Positions 23,481 through 36,191 of a stretch of 64,000 nt of DNA are shown piece by piece. Below the pieces are notes generated by a model. That model was not told where the DNA came from. It searched no databases and worked only from the letters and a program-made list of their open reading frames with translations. The stretch's first letter is position 1. The number at the start of each line of letters is the position of its first letter. The translations under genes and the position numbers were made by a program. Source of the stretch: Phycomyces blakesleeanus NRRL 1555(-) (lineage: Eukaryota; Mucoromycota; Mucoromycetes; Mucorales; Phycomycetaceae); NCBI RefSeq assembly GCF_001638985.1, contig NW_017265154.1, forward strand, positions 744,001-808,000, read 5' to 3'.

Positions 23481-25326
23481 CTAATCTATCAATAATTTCT
23501 TGATAACAAAGTATACAATCCAAGCAACACCACTTATGCGCAACACAACAGCAAGTCCAATCGCTCTTCGAAATGCAATTAACATCGTCTCATCTTCACT
23601 ATCAATCTTGGGTAACATATTCTTCCTATAAAGAGTTTTTTTTTTTAAAAAAAAAAGAAATCATTCAAGCAAAGCAACATGATTATTTCTGTACATAGAC
23701 AAATTATAGTAGCAACTAGATTTTTCTATATTTCTTACCTTCCAGAAGATCTTGTTAGATTTCCTTTGAACGATGTGATACGGTGCATCAACCAAAACAA
23801 AAAACTAATGTCTTTACGTGAGAACAGAGGCGGAGACTTGCAGAACTTTACAAACGGGAAGGTTTCTTTGGTAGATTGAACAATGGAGGGAGAGGTCTTG
23901 CTGTGTTTGTGTTTCCATGTAGGCCTCCCACCTTCAGCACAAATCATTAGATCCCGGGTCATGCCCAATGTGATTCCCCAGAGTCTGAAGTGGTGCGAGC
24001 TACTATCATTGTTGTTGTTACTGTCTTGGTCTTGAGTGGGTAGGTCAATTGCCGGAAAGCTGACAGTTCCCATCATTGAACGGGCCAAGGGAGCCAAGTT
24101 GCCCTTTCTCATTGATCGAGGAGCCAGATTCTGAGTCACGTAATCGTAATTGTAAAGCTCATTTGTCAAAAAGAATGACAGTGGGACCCCTTTTTTGTAT
24201 ACATACGTAATTAGGTACGAACATAAGTTATGCGCGCGTGTGTTTGTGTATATAAAATCATAGGGTTAGTATCGCTTTTTCTTATTTTTCCTTTGTCTTC
24301 AAAAAGGTGCGTGTGAATATAAATCTCTTTAATGCATAGTCGTACATTTCACAGCGGCTACTTCAGATTCCTGGAGGGAGAGTGTGGGAGTCTCTGGTAC
24401 AGTCTGTAAAAAGACTATATATATATTTTTTTATCAATTAAATCAATAAATCAATAACTCAATAGGCAAATATGTGTATTATGTATTGTGTATGTATTAT
24501 ACATATACAAGTACTTAATGTAAATATAAACGAAATAGACAGTGCATTTCTTTATTCTTCTGGATTATTGTTGTTTGCTTACCAAAGGGTGTGAGAACCA
24601 TCATCAGTTTGTTATCAAGTGGTGATTTAATTTCTCGGGCATCCAGTTGTCCAAGCTGGATAAAGTTATCAGTGTCCAGATTCAACCCCAGCTCTTCTTG
24701 GACCTCTCGTATTGCCGTGTCCCGGTCTGTCTCTCCAGGTTCACTCTTTCCGCCTGGAAAAGCTACATGTCCAGACCACCTACACATTATTATTATCCAT
24801 ATTGTATATTAGATTGAGAATGAATAAAGCTGTGTTTTATTAAGCCATTTAGCTACTGCCATTATAATAATAATAAAAATAATAATAATTATTGCTATGG
24901 TGTACAAAGGGTAAACCAAAAAAAAGAAGAAGAAGAGGGGGGGACTATGTTTTTTTTTTTTTTTGGTTTCTTACTGGTCTGTGACTCTAGTAGCTCTCAG
25001 CATATATAGTAGTTCTGGTTGACTGTCGTTTACCCAAGCCTGTTCAAAGAAACTCTTGACTGAACTAACACTATTAGCCACTACACTAGTTGTGTTTGGT
25101 CGACATCTCAATACTAATGCTACGGCAGCTCTGCGTGGTTGGGATGGCGGATGAATGACCAATGGCTCCCGGGTCATCAGCGTTTCCGCAATCTTTGAGA
25201 GATCTATATAAAAAAATAAGAATAGTAAAATATATGTATATGTATATTATAGATATGGACTTGGTAGTTGTATATTGTATGTTTGACAGGCTCTGGTTCT
25301 GTGTACATACATTTTTGTTCAGCCAT
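23481..25326 (-). CDS. Nudix hydrolase with C-terminal membrane segment
   Basis: Six exons in consistent phase: 25326-25311, 25203-24975, 24779-24583, 24414-24346, 24189-23739 and 23625-23481, giving 368 aa. The first exon codes only MAEQK plus one base. The Nudix box at residues 92-114 fits G-x5-E-x7-REU-x-EE-x-GU exactly (GGKSEPGETDRDTAIREVQE). It is preceded by WSGHVAFPGG and followed by QLGQLDAREI and TPFVFLQT. The family hydrolyses nucleoside diphosphates linked to another group; the substrate here is unknown. After the catalytic domain come an Asn/Ser-rich insert and a basic stretch. A final hydrophobic helix (about 335-360, AIGLAVVLRISGVAWIVYFV) suggests a tail anchor. Small exons make exact 5' boundaries less certain. 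Confidence 0.85.
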
Positions 25327-26825
25327 AAAATATATATCTATCTAATTATATATAAATAATAGTACTATTAGATAATAATGATAATAATTATTAAATAAAT
25401 AAATAATTATTAAATAAAAACAAGATGTGTGAAATGAGAAATGAGAAATGAAAGCCCAAAATCAAAAATCTCTTTTTTGGTACTTGTTTGGTTTCCGACT
25501 GTCGCACGCTTGCAAACAATGTGGTACCTAGTTACAAACACGATCGCTAGACACTATTATTGCTCTTCTTTAAGACGAACAAGAAAAAAAAAAGGGCCCA
25601 TGGTCATTGAAGGGAAGTTAATCTGATGATATCAATAATAATAATAATAATAATAATTCCAGATTATATTGAATTTATCTTTTTGTTCTTGATATCCAAT
25701 TTAACCAAATAGACTAAAACTTATATGAATCTAACTCATATACACAAAATTTAACTCAGGTTTTTTTTTTCTCTGAAATTTGTTAGGCATAAAAGTTTAA
25801 GTCTTGTTGAACCTACATTACATTAAATAAGAAATAAATCCTTGAGCCTGTCTAAAGTCCAAAAAAAGGGAAAGAGAACGAATATTGAACGATCAGTACA
25901 ACCCTTATTTTGTACTTTTCATTCTTTCATCTATGCAAACCTTAATATCTGTGAACCCTTTTCTTTATTTTTTTTTTCTTTTTTTCTCTATTTCATGTTC
26001 TATTTCATTTCTACTTGTATAAAATAAAATAAAACCTTGGCTTGGAGGACAAGGAGCACAAAGATACCTATATATCACGTCAATTCAGCCTGTAATCCTA
26101 TCTTTGCTCTCTTTATAGGCAATCTTTCTTTATTCAGTCGCTACTCAGACTATCAATCTTTCTAGACACTCCAAGCTAATAAACTACCTAGTCTGTAAAT
26201 ATAACTTTCATAGCCCGGTCCAGACGTTGATAATTACCCTTTTTTTTTCTCTCTCCTGCCTTTGAATGTTCCACGTAAACTTCGATCACTTTACTTCATT
26301 TGGCTGTCCTCAATTCCGACAAAATGCTTGCTTGATTTTACTTGATACTCATATCAGATCAATTAAATTAAAATTATTTATTACCCTTATTATTATTATC
26401 ATCATCATCATTATCATTGATATCTTTCTTAATACTAATAGCAGCTTCAAATAGTCAAAAGAAAGAAATAAAGGAAGCAAGATAATATATATATATATAT
26501 ATATTATACATATTCGTGTGTAAAATAATAATACTAATAATACAAGATTAATACAAAGTTAAAAAAAGGCGTTTTGTGGTATATAGCATCTTGTACCTGG
26601 AGATAACTATGGGAAATACTGGTATTCAATTCATCTTGATAAGAAATGTAACCATGCCAACGATACTTTATCCATAGGGCCCATTTGTACGCTAATACAA
26701 AACTACGGCCCTATACAAAATAAAATAAATATGTCACGGCCAACTTAACCGGCCGGTCCAAAGTTTGCATATAAAAGGACAGGCTCAATTGACCTCTTTC
26801 TTTCCATCATCTCATCATCATCAAC
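25327..26825. other. Intergenic region with muramidase promoter
   Basis: Divergent 5' spacer between the Nudix and muramidase genes, with (AAT)n and (TTA)n tracts. GCATATAAAAGG near 26768 is a plausible TATA box about 55 bp before the muramidase ATG. No gene is seen. Confidence 0.6.
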
Positions 26826-27663
26826 ATGTTGTTTTATCCATTGGCTCTTCTCTCTCTTGCACTCACGGCTGTCCAGGCACGCACCATTGGTGTAGATGTT
26901 TCTGCCCTGACATCCACTGCCTCCTACACCTGTATCAAGAACCTCGGTTATGACTATGCTATCATCCGTTGTTACACTGAGGCATATGGCAACAACCCCG
27001 TGAGTTGAAGAATTTACTCTTGCTTGCCCAAAATTGCAATAGAAATACTCATTACTTTTTATTTTTATTTTTGAAGGGAGGAAAAGTTGATTCCAACTGT
27101 TACCAGAACTACTTGAATGCCAAGGCTGCTGGCATTTCCAAGATTGATATCTACATGTTCCCCTGTACCGGAAGATCCACCTGCAAGTCTGCTGCTACTC
27201 AGGTTAACGAGCTCGTCAGCTACGTTGGTACCAACAAGATGATCGTCGGTCGTCTCTGGTTCGATGTTGAAATTGACAGCGCTGCCAACAACTGGCCCTC
27301 TACCACCACTTCCCGCACCACCCTTGCCGCCTTCCACTCTGCCTGGTCCGCTACCGGATGGAAGTGGGGTATCTACGCTTCCTACTACCAGTGGCAAACC
27401 ATCACTGGCTCTGCCAGCTACGTTCTCGACTCTTCCCTTCCTCTCTGGTATCCTGTAAGTTATTAAGCTAAATAATAATAATAATAGTAATAATAATCTC
27501 ACAATTTTCTCTTTTTATTTTTTATTTTATACAGCACTACGATGAGGTTTTGGCTTTCAGCGACTTCACTCCTTTCGGTGGATGGACTACCCCTACTCTC
27601 AAGCAGTACGCTGGTGACCAGACCTTCTGCTCTGCTGGTTTCGACAAGAACTACGCTCCCTAA
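26826..27663 (+). CDS. Secreted GH25-type lysozyme/muramidase
   Basis: Three exons, 26826-26999, 27077-27454 and 27535-27663, all in phase 0, 226 aa. An N-terminal signal peptide (about residues 1-19, [18 protein letters not shown]) precedes [10 protein letters not shown], whose Asp matches the first acidic active-site position of GH25. [10 protein letters not shown] gives the D-x-E pair. [10 protein letters not shown] and PLWYPHYDE fit the rest of the barrel. The family cuts the beta-1,4 bond between N-acetylmuramic acid and N-acetylglucosamine in bacterial peptidoglycan, so a secreted role against or on bacteria is likely. The coding sequence is distinctly richer in C at third positions than its neighbours, as in highly expressed genes. 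Confidence 0.92.
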
Positions 27664-27857
27664 AGAGCTTTTCAGACAATTATACCTCCCAATCTTTAGC
27701 TTTATAGCTATACTTAATTTATTGCAGAAAAACAAAAATTCAATAATAAAATAAACATTATTATTCTTGTTACTACCCTAATTACTGTTGTTGCTGTTGT
27801 TGTTGTTGGCACTCGTCTTTATTTTATTTTGTTTATTTTGTTTTATTTTGTTTTATT

Positions 27858-29966
27858 TCATGGGTGCAAAAGATGTTCAAGCGAAGCTAATACGCCTTGA
27901 ACATTGGATACAAAATATTTGGCTTCTGTACTGCGAGATCCTACTGTACAAGTAAATACATTGGGGATCTCTTGTTTGTTCAACAGTCCAAACATGTCTT
28001 CGTCTGATCTGTCGTCACCAATTGATAAGACAAAGTCAGACTGAACGTCTTGAAGGACCCGGTTAGCAACAACTGCCTTGTTAATCTCGTTGGGTAGAAC
28101 CTAAAATAAAACGAATGATTACATGTGTATGTATGTACGTGTATATATGTGGTGGGTGGGGGGTGGGTGAATAAAATCTTTAGTGCGCGCGTGCATATTA
28201 TCAAAATAGAATTATTTATATTATACTGACTTCAATACTGGTGGTTCCTGCAACTACATGGACAGCAAAGTTCTTGTTTACCAAGTCAGCAATATGATTT
28301 TGGCATTCAGCTGCTTGCCATGCACTAGAAGGATATGATATGACATTAAGCAAACACATACAAAATTCAAATTCAAAGTAATAATAACAATAACAATATC
28401 AAGAATGATAGTATTCACTTACACATAGCTGGCATCTTGCCCGACCGTTCGGTAATGCTGATATCACACACACACACACATATATATAAGTACCGCATTG
28501 AATCGATATGTTCGAGATTTTCAAGAATATATAATTGTATTTATCTATGATAGTTACCCAAATCACCGATATATCCTTAGTTTCAATGTAAGCTCCAGGT
28601 GTACGCTCAGTGTAATATTGAAAAATCTATGTCCCAGATTTTATAATAGTAAAATAAAATAAAATAAAATAAAATTAATTTATGTTTACGTTTATGTTTA
28701 TACAGGCACAGGCACAGGCACATATACACATATATACACATATTTAATATCACCTCTTGAACGGCAGGCTGCCATGATATGTCGATCTTTGTAAATAATT
28801 GCTGCCACTCTTCACCTGGTGGTTTTATATAAAAACCATTCTCAGCACTAAATACAAATACAGATATCAATACCAATATCAATATATTAGATAATTTAAA
28901 TATCCTCAATTTGTATTAGTCGAATAGTCTCCCAAAGAAACCAAATAATTTTTTTTTAAAAAAAAATGTGTATACCAATTTTATTGATGTCTTGCTTTAT
29001 TTAGTATTTACCTTAATCCTAGGTTTGGCACGTTTCCTAGATCTCGCTCAACATTGGCTTTAGTTCTTCCTGAGATCACATAGACCAAATTCTGAGGATC
29101 ACTGGCTAGCAACTCAAGCACACGTATCAGACGTGCAAGGCCAGGAGAACCAGTGGATTGGCCATGCTGTACAAGTGTACCACCGTAATCAAACAAGAAT
29201 CTAAAATGGGAAATCTTAGTGTTACTATAGCTTTTAATTTATTTTATCTTTAATATCATAATATCTATAACTAAACTAACCCCTCCTCGCCAATATCCCC
29301 ATCGTCTCTATATCTCTCTTTGCCTTAATTAACTATTCTTCATCTTATTAGTACTCACACACGCTGCTGTTTGCTGCTATGATAGGCTTTCTTAACTAGG
29401 CGAGTGTCGACAGGTGGAATCTGAGCTGAAAAACGACGAGAAGTAGCATCATGAACCTATTTTTGGCAGTACAAGTTTAACAATAAAAATGAAAATTAAT
29501 ATATTAAAAAATAAAAATAAAAAAATAAATACAAGGGACTTTGGTCTTACTTTGGAAAGGTCTCCGATGAGTGTACTAGCCCAGTTCTGAGCTTAATATT
29601 TGGGCGGAAGACATGGAAATGGTTAAAGATGTGTTATATACATATATTTAAAAGAAGTATGAGTGGCATGTAATTCTTAGTGTATTTAGATACTCACCAG
29701 AATTTGCAGTGATACTTCGGTAAAGTTCCTATATATTCACCCCAAAAAAATTACATGAAAATATTTTCATATTTGTTATTATAATCTTTTAAACAAAAAC
29801 CATGGCAACAAACTTAATATAATTTCTTACCTTCCAACGACCTGTCTTTTCCTCCTGGGACATTGACAAGGCTTCATGAATTGCATCACCTACTTGCTAA
29901 AACAAAAAACAAAAACAAAAGAAAAAGCTTTATATATTTATTTGACTGTTGTATCCTCTTTTTTTA

Positions 29967-29998
<32 letters not shown>

Positions 29999-32291
29999 CT
30001 CTATAATCCCAAGGATTGACTCGAAGACAAGCACCAAAACTTCCATACGTACCCGTAAACTACCAAATATAAGAAATGTATAAATACAAAGATAAATAGA
30101 AATCAATTATACCCGAGACTTACTTCACTGAGAATAAGGGGCCCACATTTATTTTCTTGACAGACAATATATTCATGAGATGTGAGGTTCATTCCATCGC
30201 GAAGAGGTGTGATAAGAGAAGCATCCGCAGAACTCAACAGGGCAAGGTACTGCTCGAATGCAATATCCTGATGCAAAAATACAATGGGTTGATATGCGAT
30301 ATTGCTGAACTTTGAGTTCACACGCGAAACTACGTCTGAAATGTGTGCTCGGACTTCATTCTGTTCAGATGTAGAGAGGGCAATTTGAATCAATACAACC
30401 TACAATTGTATACAAAAGAAAGAGAGAGATAGAGAAATGAAAGGTTATCAGTTTAGAGTCATTTGTTAAATGAAAGTAAATAAATCACTACTGCTACATA
30501 CTTCTCCTTGCCACTCAGGGTGATGGATAAGAAACTGTTCGAATGCAAGTAATTTCTGCCTGACGCCCTTGATGTAGTCCAGCTTGTCACGGGCAACGAT
30601 CAATTTCTTGCCTGCATACTTGTCTTTCAACATTGACACCCATCTTCCTACATCTGGGTCGGCCCTACAAATTGAAATAGGTAAATAAAGAAATAGACAC
30701 CCATGAGGTTGGATTCATCGACCAATTGATTGATTGTTAGTATTAATTCATCTTTCATTCATAAAAATAATATAATAATGATTCTAACTCTATATACAAA
30801 TTTTACCTCTTGCGGTTCAAAGCCTCGACATCAATACCAATTGGGTATATACCAACAGATACATAATGAGAGTCCATCTGTATACCTGTTGGCGTGGCAT
30901 CAAGAGACAGTATGCGAGCACATGTTTGTAAAAAGTGACGTGCGAATGAATAGGTTTGGAAACCTATAAGGTCGGATTGTAACATGGCCTCGAGGAGCTC
31001 TTTTCTGGCTTTTTTTTTTTGAAAAGATATTAAATGAGCCAATCAATTGACATAATCCCAATCATTTCATTATCCATATTCAAACTTCCATGTTTGAAAA
31101 ATAAATAAATTGATAGACAATTCCCCCCCCCCCCCCCCATTCATTTCTCTTTCTCTCTATACTGTCAAAAAAAAATTAAAAAAAAATTGGGTTTCCTTAC
31201 TAGGTAAGCAGCGGAAGAGTTCGGAACTGGGGAAGGGAATGTGGAGAAAGAAGCCTATGATGGCGCGTGGGAGAGCCTTCCGGAGCATCCCAGGCAGAAG
31301 CATCAGATGATAATCATTGACCCAGACTATATCGATTTTTATTAAAAATATATATATTAAAATGTACGGTTAAAGGAGTAAAAAATAAAATAAAATAAGA
31401 AAAATTATGCTTAAATTTTTATACACAAAAAGGAAAGATAGAGAGAAAGGGGTTCATATTGGAATACTTACTTATGTCACCTTCCTGATATTGCTCTACA
31501 ATGGCATCGGCAAATCGCTGATTTAATGCACAATAGGCTTCCCAAGCTGCATTTTGGTACATCATATTCTGAATATCAGCTTGAACTACATAATGAAAAT
31601 ATGGCCAAAGCACCTACATTTTGATTCATTTTTTATTATTTTATTTTATTTTGGTTATATAGATATGTAGATGAATAATATTAATGATATCAGTAAAAAG
31701 TAATAATAATATTTCTCTTGTATTATGCAAAAACAAAAAAAAAAAATTAAAAAAAGTTAGTACCTGTTTGCAGTAACGATCATAATGTCCTTCTATTTCT
31801 GCATCAGTTGGCATAACAGGACAGCAATTGTGGTCATCCATCAATGTTTTTGTAATCTCCTGGCGTTGGTCGGCCGAAAGTGAATCGGTCGACATTGCCA
31901 ATGTGCCTACCCACAGTAGCTTATCAATACGGTGGCGTGTGGCCTGGATCGCGTTCTGGAGACCAATGTTTCCTGTGCTCAATGGTCTGACTGTCCATTC
32001 GGCATTGGCTAAATCGGTTGGTTTGAGCTTAGGTTGAGTGACAAAAGGACGGCTGGGATCTGCTGCTTGTATATCAAAGAAGGAAGCAGGTTCTACAGGA
32101 AGTGGAGCACTCGGTCGCTGCTGTGCTGCAAGTGTATCAATGAGGTTGGGAACACCAGCTGCTACTGGTAAATTTGGCTTCTTTTCGACTGTAAAGACGG
32201 GCGCTTTGGGGGTGCTAGGGTGCTGGAAGTCAATGGTGCAGGGCAGGAACAAACTGGCGATGACAACTCTATTTTCGGTAATGAGCGACAT
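27858..32291 (-). CDS. Trehalose-6-phosphate synthase/phosphatase family protein (TPS2/TPS3/TSL1-like)
   Basis: Seventeen exons, all in phase: 32291-31764, 31613-31472, 31326-31201, 31008-30807, 30664-30502, 30399-30124, 30059-30000, 29896-29831, 29728-29698, 29591-29551, 29456-29359, 29200-29012, 28847-28754, 28605-28558, 28457-28423, 28324-28231 and 28100-27858, giving 811 aa. An N-terminal extension of about 150 residues is followed by a GT20 domain ([52 protein letters not shown]). A HAD-type phosphatase domain follows. Its motif I is FDYGGTL instead of the usual DxDGT, so the second Asp (codon 29184-29182) is Gly. A later motif, [12 protein letters not shown], is intact. Family role: trehalose synthesis and stress tolerance. 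The phosphatase half may be inactive, as in regulatory subunits of the complex. Confidence 0.92.
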
Positions 32292-32944
32292 GGTCCAATA
32301 AGTGAAGAGGGTAGGAACGGGTGAGTTGGGTTGGTCGGGTGTTGACGCTAGAGATATACGGATTGGTGTTTAGCGTGTATATAGACTGGTGGGGGTTAAA
32401 GTAAAGTACGTTTTGGTCGACAAACAAAAAGGGGAAATTACTTTTTGGTACCTTTTTTTTTGGGCGAGTGCTACTGCTTCGGAATGATGTCAATGCCACG
32501 ATGGTGTCCGAGAAGTACCGTCTTTCCGGACCGGACATATACGTCACATGCTCCACTTCTCTGGATTGTTATTTTTTTTATTTTATTTTATATTTTACTG
32601 TGTTGCCCCGCACCCCCATTTACCCCCGCCCCCCGCTTCTCCCGCCCTGACCACACCCCTCAAGGTGTGGCGAGAAAGTGGAGAGGGACGGAGTGGCGGA
32701 GGACATGTTATTTCACATGTCCTCAAGGAAAGCCAAAGCGAAAACATATAGAGAGAGAAGAAAAGAAAGAGGGTCGAGAAAGAGCGTTGAGAAACAACCA
32801 AGGGACAATACATGTGACATAAATGTTGATGATTCGTTGGTGTTGGGGCGAGCGGTGCTATAAAAGGGCTGATCTTTATCATCTTCAGTTTCGCTCGTAA
32901 TCCTTCTTCTCCTTTCTCACTCTCAACCACTACAACAACAAATA
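32292..32944. promoter_or_regulatory. Divergent promoter region, trehalose gene and malate dehydrogenase
   Basis: A 653-bp spacer between two divergent start codons. It is richer in GC than most spacers, with a C-rich tract at 32600-32665. AGGGG at 32430-32434 and CCCCT at 32656-32660 match the core of yeast stress-response elements, which would suit a trehalose gene. A five-base match is weak evidence. GCTATAAAAGGG near 32858 is a likely TATA box for malate dehydrogenase. Confidence 0.5.
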
Positions 32945-34217
32945 ATGGTCAAAGTTACAGTCTGTGGTGCCGCCGGTGGTATTGGCCAGCCCTTGTCCTT
33001 GTTGCTCAAGCAGTCCGAGCTTATCACCCACCTTTCTCTCTTTGATATCGTCAACACTCCCGGTGTTGCTGCTGACTTGAGGTAAAATACATACATGATG
33101 TTTAGATTCTTGTTTATTAACTGATCATCTTTTAGCCATATAAACACCAAGTCCAAGGTTACCGGCTACGTTGGCACTGCTCAGCTCGAGGAGGCCATCA
33201 AGGACTCTGCTGTTGGTAAGAACATTTAATCCCGGGCTTAGGATTGTTGAGTACGACAATATATTAAATGACGCGTATTTTTTTTAATAATAATAAAAAG
33301 TCGTTATCCCTGCTGGTGTTCCCCGTAAGCCTGGAATGACACGCGATGATTTGTTCAACATCAACGGTGGTATTGTTCGTGATTTGGCTATTGCTGCTGC
33401 CAAATTCTCTCCCAAGGCATTCATCTGTGTCATCTCCAACCCCGTCAACTCTACTGTCCCAATTGTTACTGAGGTTTTCAAGCAGTTTGGTGTTTATGAT
33501 CCCCGCAAGTAAGTCTGGAGTGCAAATAAAATAAGATGTTTGAGTAAAGCTTTCAATTGGTTCATATGGACTTGAACGCGGAATATTTTCGGTGATTTGA
33601 CTAAACAGTCTTTTTTTCTATTACTTCATCTTGCTTTCTTTCCCAGGATCTTTGGTGTCACAACTCTTGATATCGTCCGCGCCTCGACTTTTGTGTCTGA
33701 ATTGATCGGTGCAGAGGCCAGCCAGTTGCAGGTCCCTGTTGTAGGTGGACACAGTGGTGTGACAATCATCCCTCTTCTTTCCCAAGTCGTGGGTACTTCT
33801 GCCTTGTCTGAGGACCAGATTGCCAAGGTTACACACCGTATCCAGTTTGGTGGTGATGAAGTCGTCCAGGCCAAGAACGGAGCCGGCAGTGCCACTCTCT
33901 CCATGGCCTTTGCTGGTGCCCGCTTCACCCTCAACATCCTCGAGGCTGCTATCCGAGGTACATCCGGTGTTGTCGAATGCACATACGTCCATCTCGATGC
34001 CGATAAGGAAGGCGCCAAGGCCATCAAGAGTGTTGTTGGTGATGATATCGAATACTTCTCTGTTCCCGTCGAGCTGGGTATCAACGGTGTCCAGAAAATC
34101 AAGCCTCTCGGCAACTTGTCTGAGTACGAGCAGAAACTCTTGTCTGAAGCCACTGCTGAGCTCAAGGGCAACATCGTCAAGGGTGCTTCCTTCATCACCG
34201 AGGGCTCCAAGTTCTAA
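32945..34217 (+). CDS. NAD-dependent malate dehydrogenase
   Basis: Interconverts malate and oxaloacetate with NAD. Four exons: 32945-33081, 33136-33215, 33301-33508 and 33647-34217, in consistent phase, giving 331 aa. The protein starts directly with the nucleotide-binding strand ([18 protein letters not shown], glycine-rich loop). It has substrate-binding [29 protein letters not shown] and the catalytic His in [13 protein letters not shown]. No presequence precedes the first strand, so a cytosolic enzyme is more likely than a mitochondrial one. A peroxisomal SKL-type end is absent (GSKF). Strong C-ending codon bias suggests high expression. The long antisense frames here are shadows of that bias. 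Confidence 0.95.
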
Positions 34218-34737
34218 AACCAAACCCAAAAGCCCACAATGCTCATTTTGTAAAAATGTGTATATAAAAACTAACCATAGTCTTTCTTAAATAAGCCATA
34301 TATCAATTCCATCAGAACCCACTCAATCAAACCAATTTTCAAATCAATAAATAAATAAATAAAAAGAAAAAGCAAGCTGTTTTTTGTTTTGTTTCAATTT
34401 CATGATCATTATTTGAATATGTAAACGTATTTGTATACATATTTGTGTGAGAGTGCGATTGGTAGGGTTTGTGTGAGAGAGAGAGAAGGAGAAGAAGATA
34501 TAGGTGTGTGTGTGTGTGTGAATGAATGATTACTTGTGTATTGGTGAGAAATCAAATGGAGTCAAGTGTGAAATATAAGGGAAAAGGCGAATCAATGTTG
34601 TGCAAAGGTGATTTAGGGAGAAAGGCGGTAATATAGAAAAAAATATTTGGGAAAAAGAAGTATGTGTGCTTGAGAAAATAAAATAAAAATAAAATAAAAG
34701 GAAATAAAAGGAAATAAAAGAAAAATAAAAAGGGGGA
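34218..34737. other. Convergent 3' intergenic region
   Basis: Between the 3' ends of malate dehydrogenase and the CAF1-type gene. It contains a (TG)n tract at 34505-34520, GAGA and AAAATAAAA repeats. No gene is seen. Confidence 0.6.
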
Positions 34738-36191
34738 TCAAGATGCATTTACAGCCTTGCCATTCATGCTCTTTCCATTACTTTCTTCTATTACCACCGA
34801 CGCATGAAGGGTCAGTGCGTTAGTAGCAGATGTGAGAGCCTGGATACCATTGGGACTGCATCGCAACCCATAAAGATAACCCCTATAGATACACATGTAA
34901 GAAACCTCATTCATTCATTTAATCTACAAAACATCGTTTCTTTGATATCAGCCAATTTCGACTTACAAGTATTTTTGATCATCGATCCTATCTTCAAAGA
35001 ACATTTGGCGCATTTTGAAAAAAGTTGTGCACGTCAGCAAACTATCACTTCCTGCTTGATGCTGTGGACCGATCCGTGCAACCTGTAGATCGTCTGCGAT
35101 ATCCTGAAGTCCACCTTTCAAGTTCTTACAGCTCTTCATAAGATACTTGATATCATAAATACAAGGAAAGTATGTTCGCAGAAGATCAAAGAACTCTGCC
35201 TCATCTGCTGGCATTGCTGAACATGTCAACACTTTGAGAAGATAACCAAAGTCATACCCACTAATTTTTATATATACGCATAAATATATGTAAATATGCA
35301 TATATATATATATATTTATTTACTCATTGTGTTCTACACGTGCACATACCTATGAAAGGAGATCCATTTTACATCGTCCAATAATACAAAGCCAGAGCTC
35401 ATCAATAGCTCTCCAAAATGTTCTACATCAATACCATAGTCTTCATGCCTTTTGAAATCAATGCCAGATTTCGTCAGAAGTTCAATAGAATCTTGAGCGT
35501 ACATGTCGTCTCTAAAGAAATAAATATATATTTTTATATATATACATACACAAAAGTTTTACCTTTTTTTTGTTAATGCATTTTACACAACTTACTAAAT
35601 ATCTCGATTAACTCTTCTTTTTTTTGGGGAGATTTTTTTAAATCTATATATATATATATAGAACTTACGCTAGATTGAATTTAAAGTTGAATTGCCAAGT
35701 ACAGACATTGCTCGGTAGATTCCCATATTGATCTGCAAAAGTAACTCCAAGTTGGATGATCTTCAACAGGTCAACGTTACAGCGTAATGTTTGATAATGA
35801 TAGTCGGATGAAGTACGAAATGTGCCAATAGGTCTTGCTACCACACCAGGAAACTCTGTGTCCTACAAGGTTTGTTTAATGCATAGACACTTTATTATAT
35901 TTCTTTTAAAGGCAATGAAGAAGAAATAAAAAAAATTGTTCTTTTTCTCTTCTTTTCCTTGTCTTTCTTTCTTTATTTCTCTTATTGGAAAGAGATAAAG
36001 AAGAAGAGGAAGAAAAAGAGGAAGAAGAAACTCATGGCCCAAGCTTATTCACATAATCGTAATGGATGAGATTGGGCACGTACCATGGCCAAGTAAGGAT
36101 AATCTTCTACGAGGTCTCGCAGATAGGCCATTTCTTTTTCTAGGTTCTCTGCCCAGACTTCCTTGATAAACTTTGAATCATTTGCAGGCAT
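34738..36191 (-). CDS. POP2: CCR4-NOT deadenylase subunit CAF1/POP2 (CNOT7/8 type)
   Basis: DEDD-family 3'-5' exonuclease that shortens mRNA poly(A) tails within CCR4-NOT. Five exons: 36191-36084, 35862-35669, 35511-35350, 35260-34967 and 34882-34738, in consistent phase, giving 300 aa, close to the usual family length. Catalytic elements: DTEFPGVV (Asp 37, Glu 39), then [11 protein letters not shown] with the second-motif Asp, [10 protein letters not shown], and [10 protein letters not shown] with the last Asp. NFKFNL and [10 protein letters not shown] are typical CAF1 segments. It has a short N-terminus and a C-terminal Asn/Lys-rich tail of about 40 residues. The start gives [20 protein letters not shown], the expected family N-terminus. 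Confidence 0.95.

Noticed and set aside
24346..24582. Early end of the Nudix protein after TPFG
   Set aside because: Downstream exons join in phase and restore the expected VFLQT, AAVKWVP and C-terminal helix.
33621..34229. About 200-residue antisense frames across malate dehydrogenase exon 4
   Set aside because: Strong C-ending codon bias of the real gene removes antisense stops.
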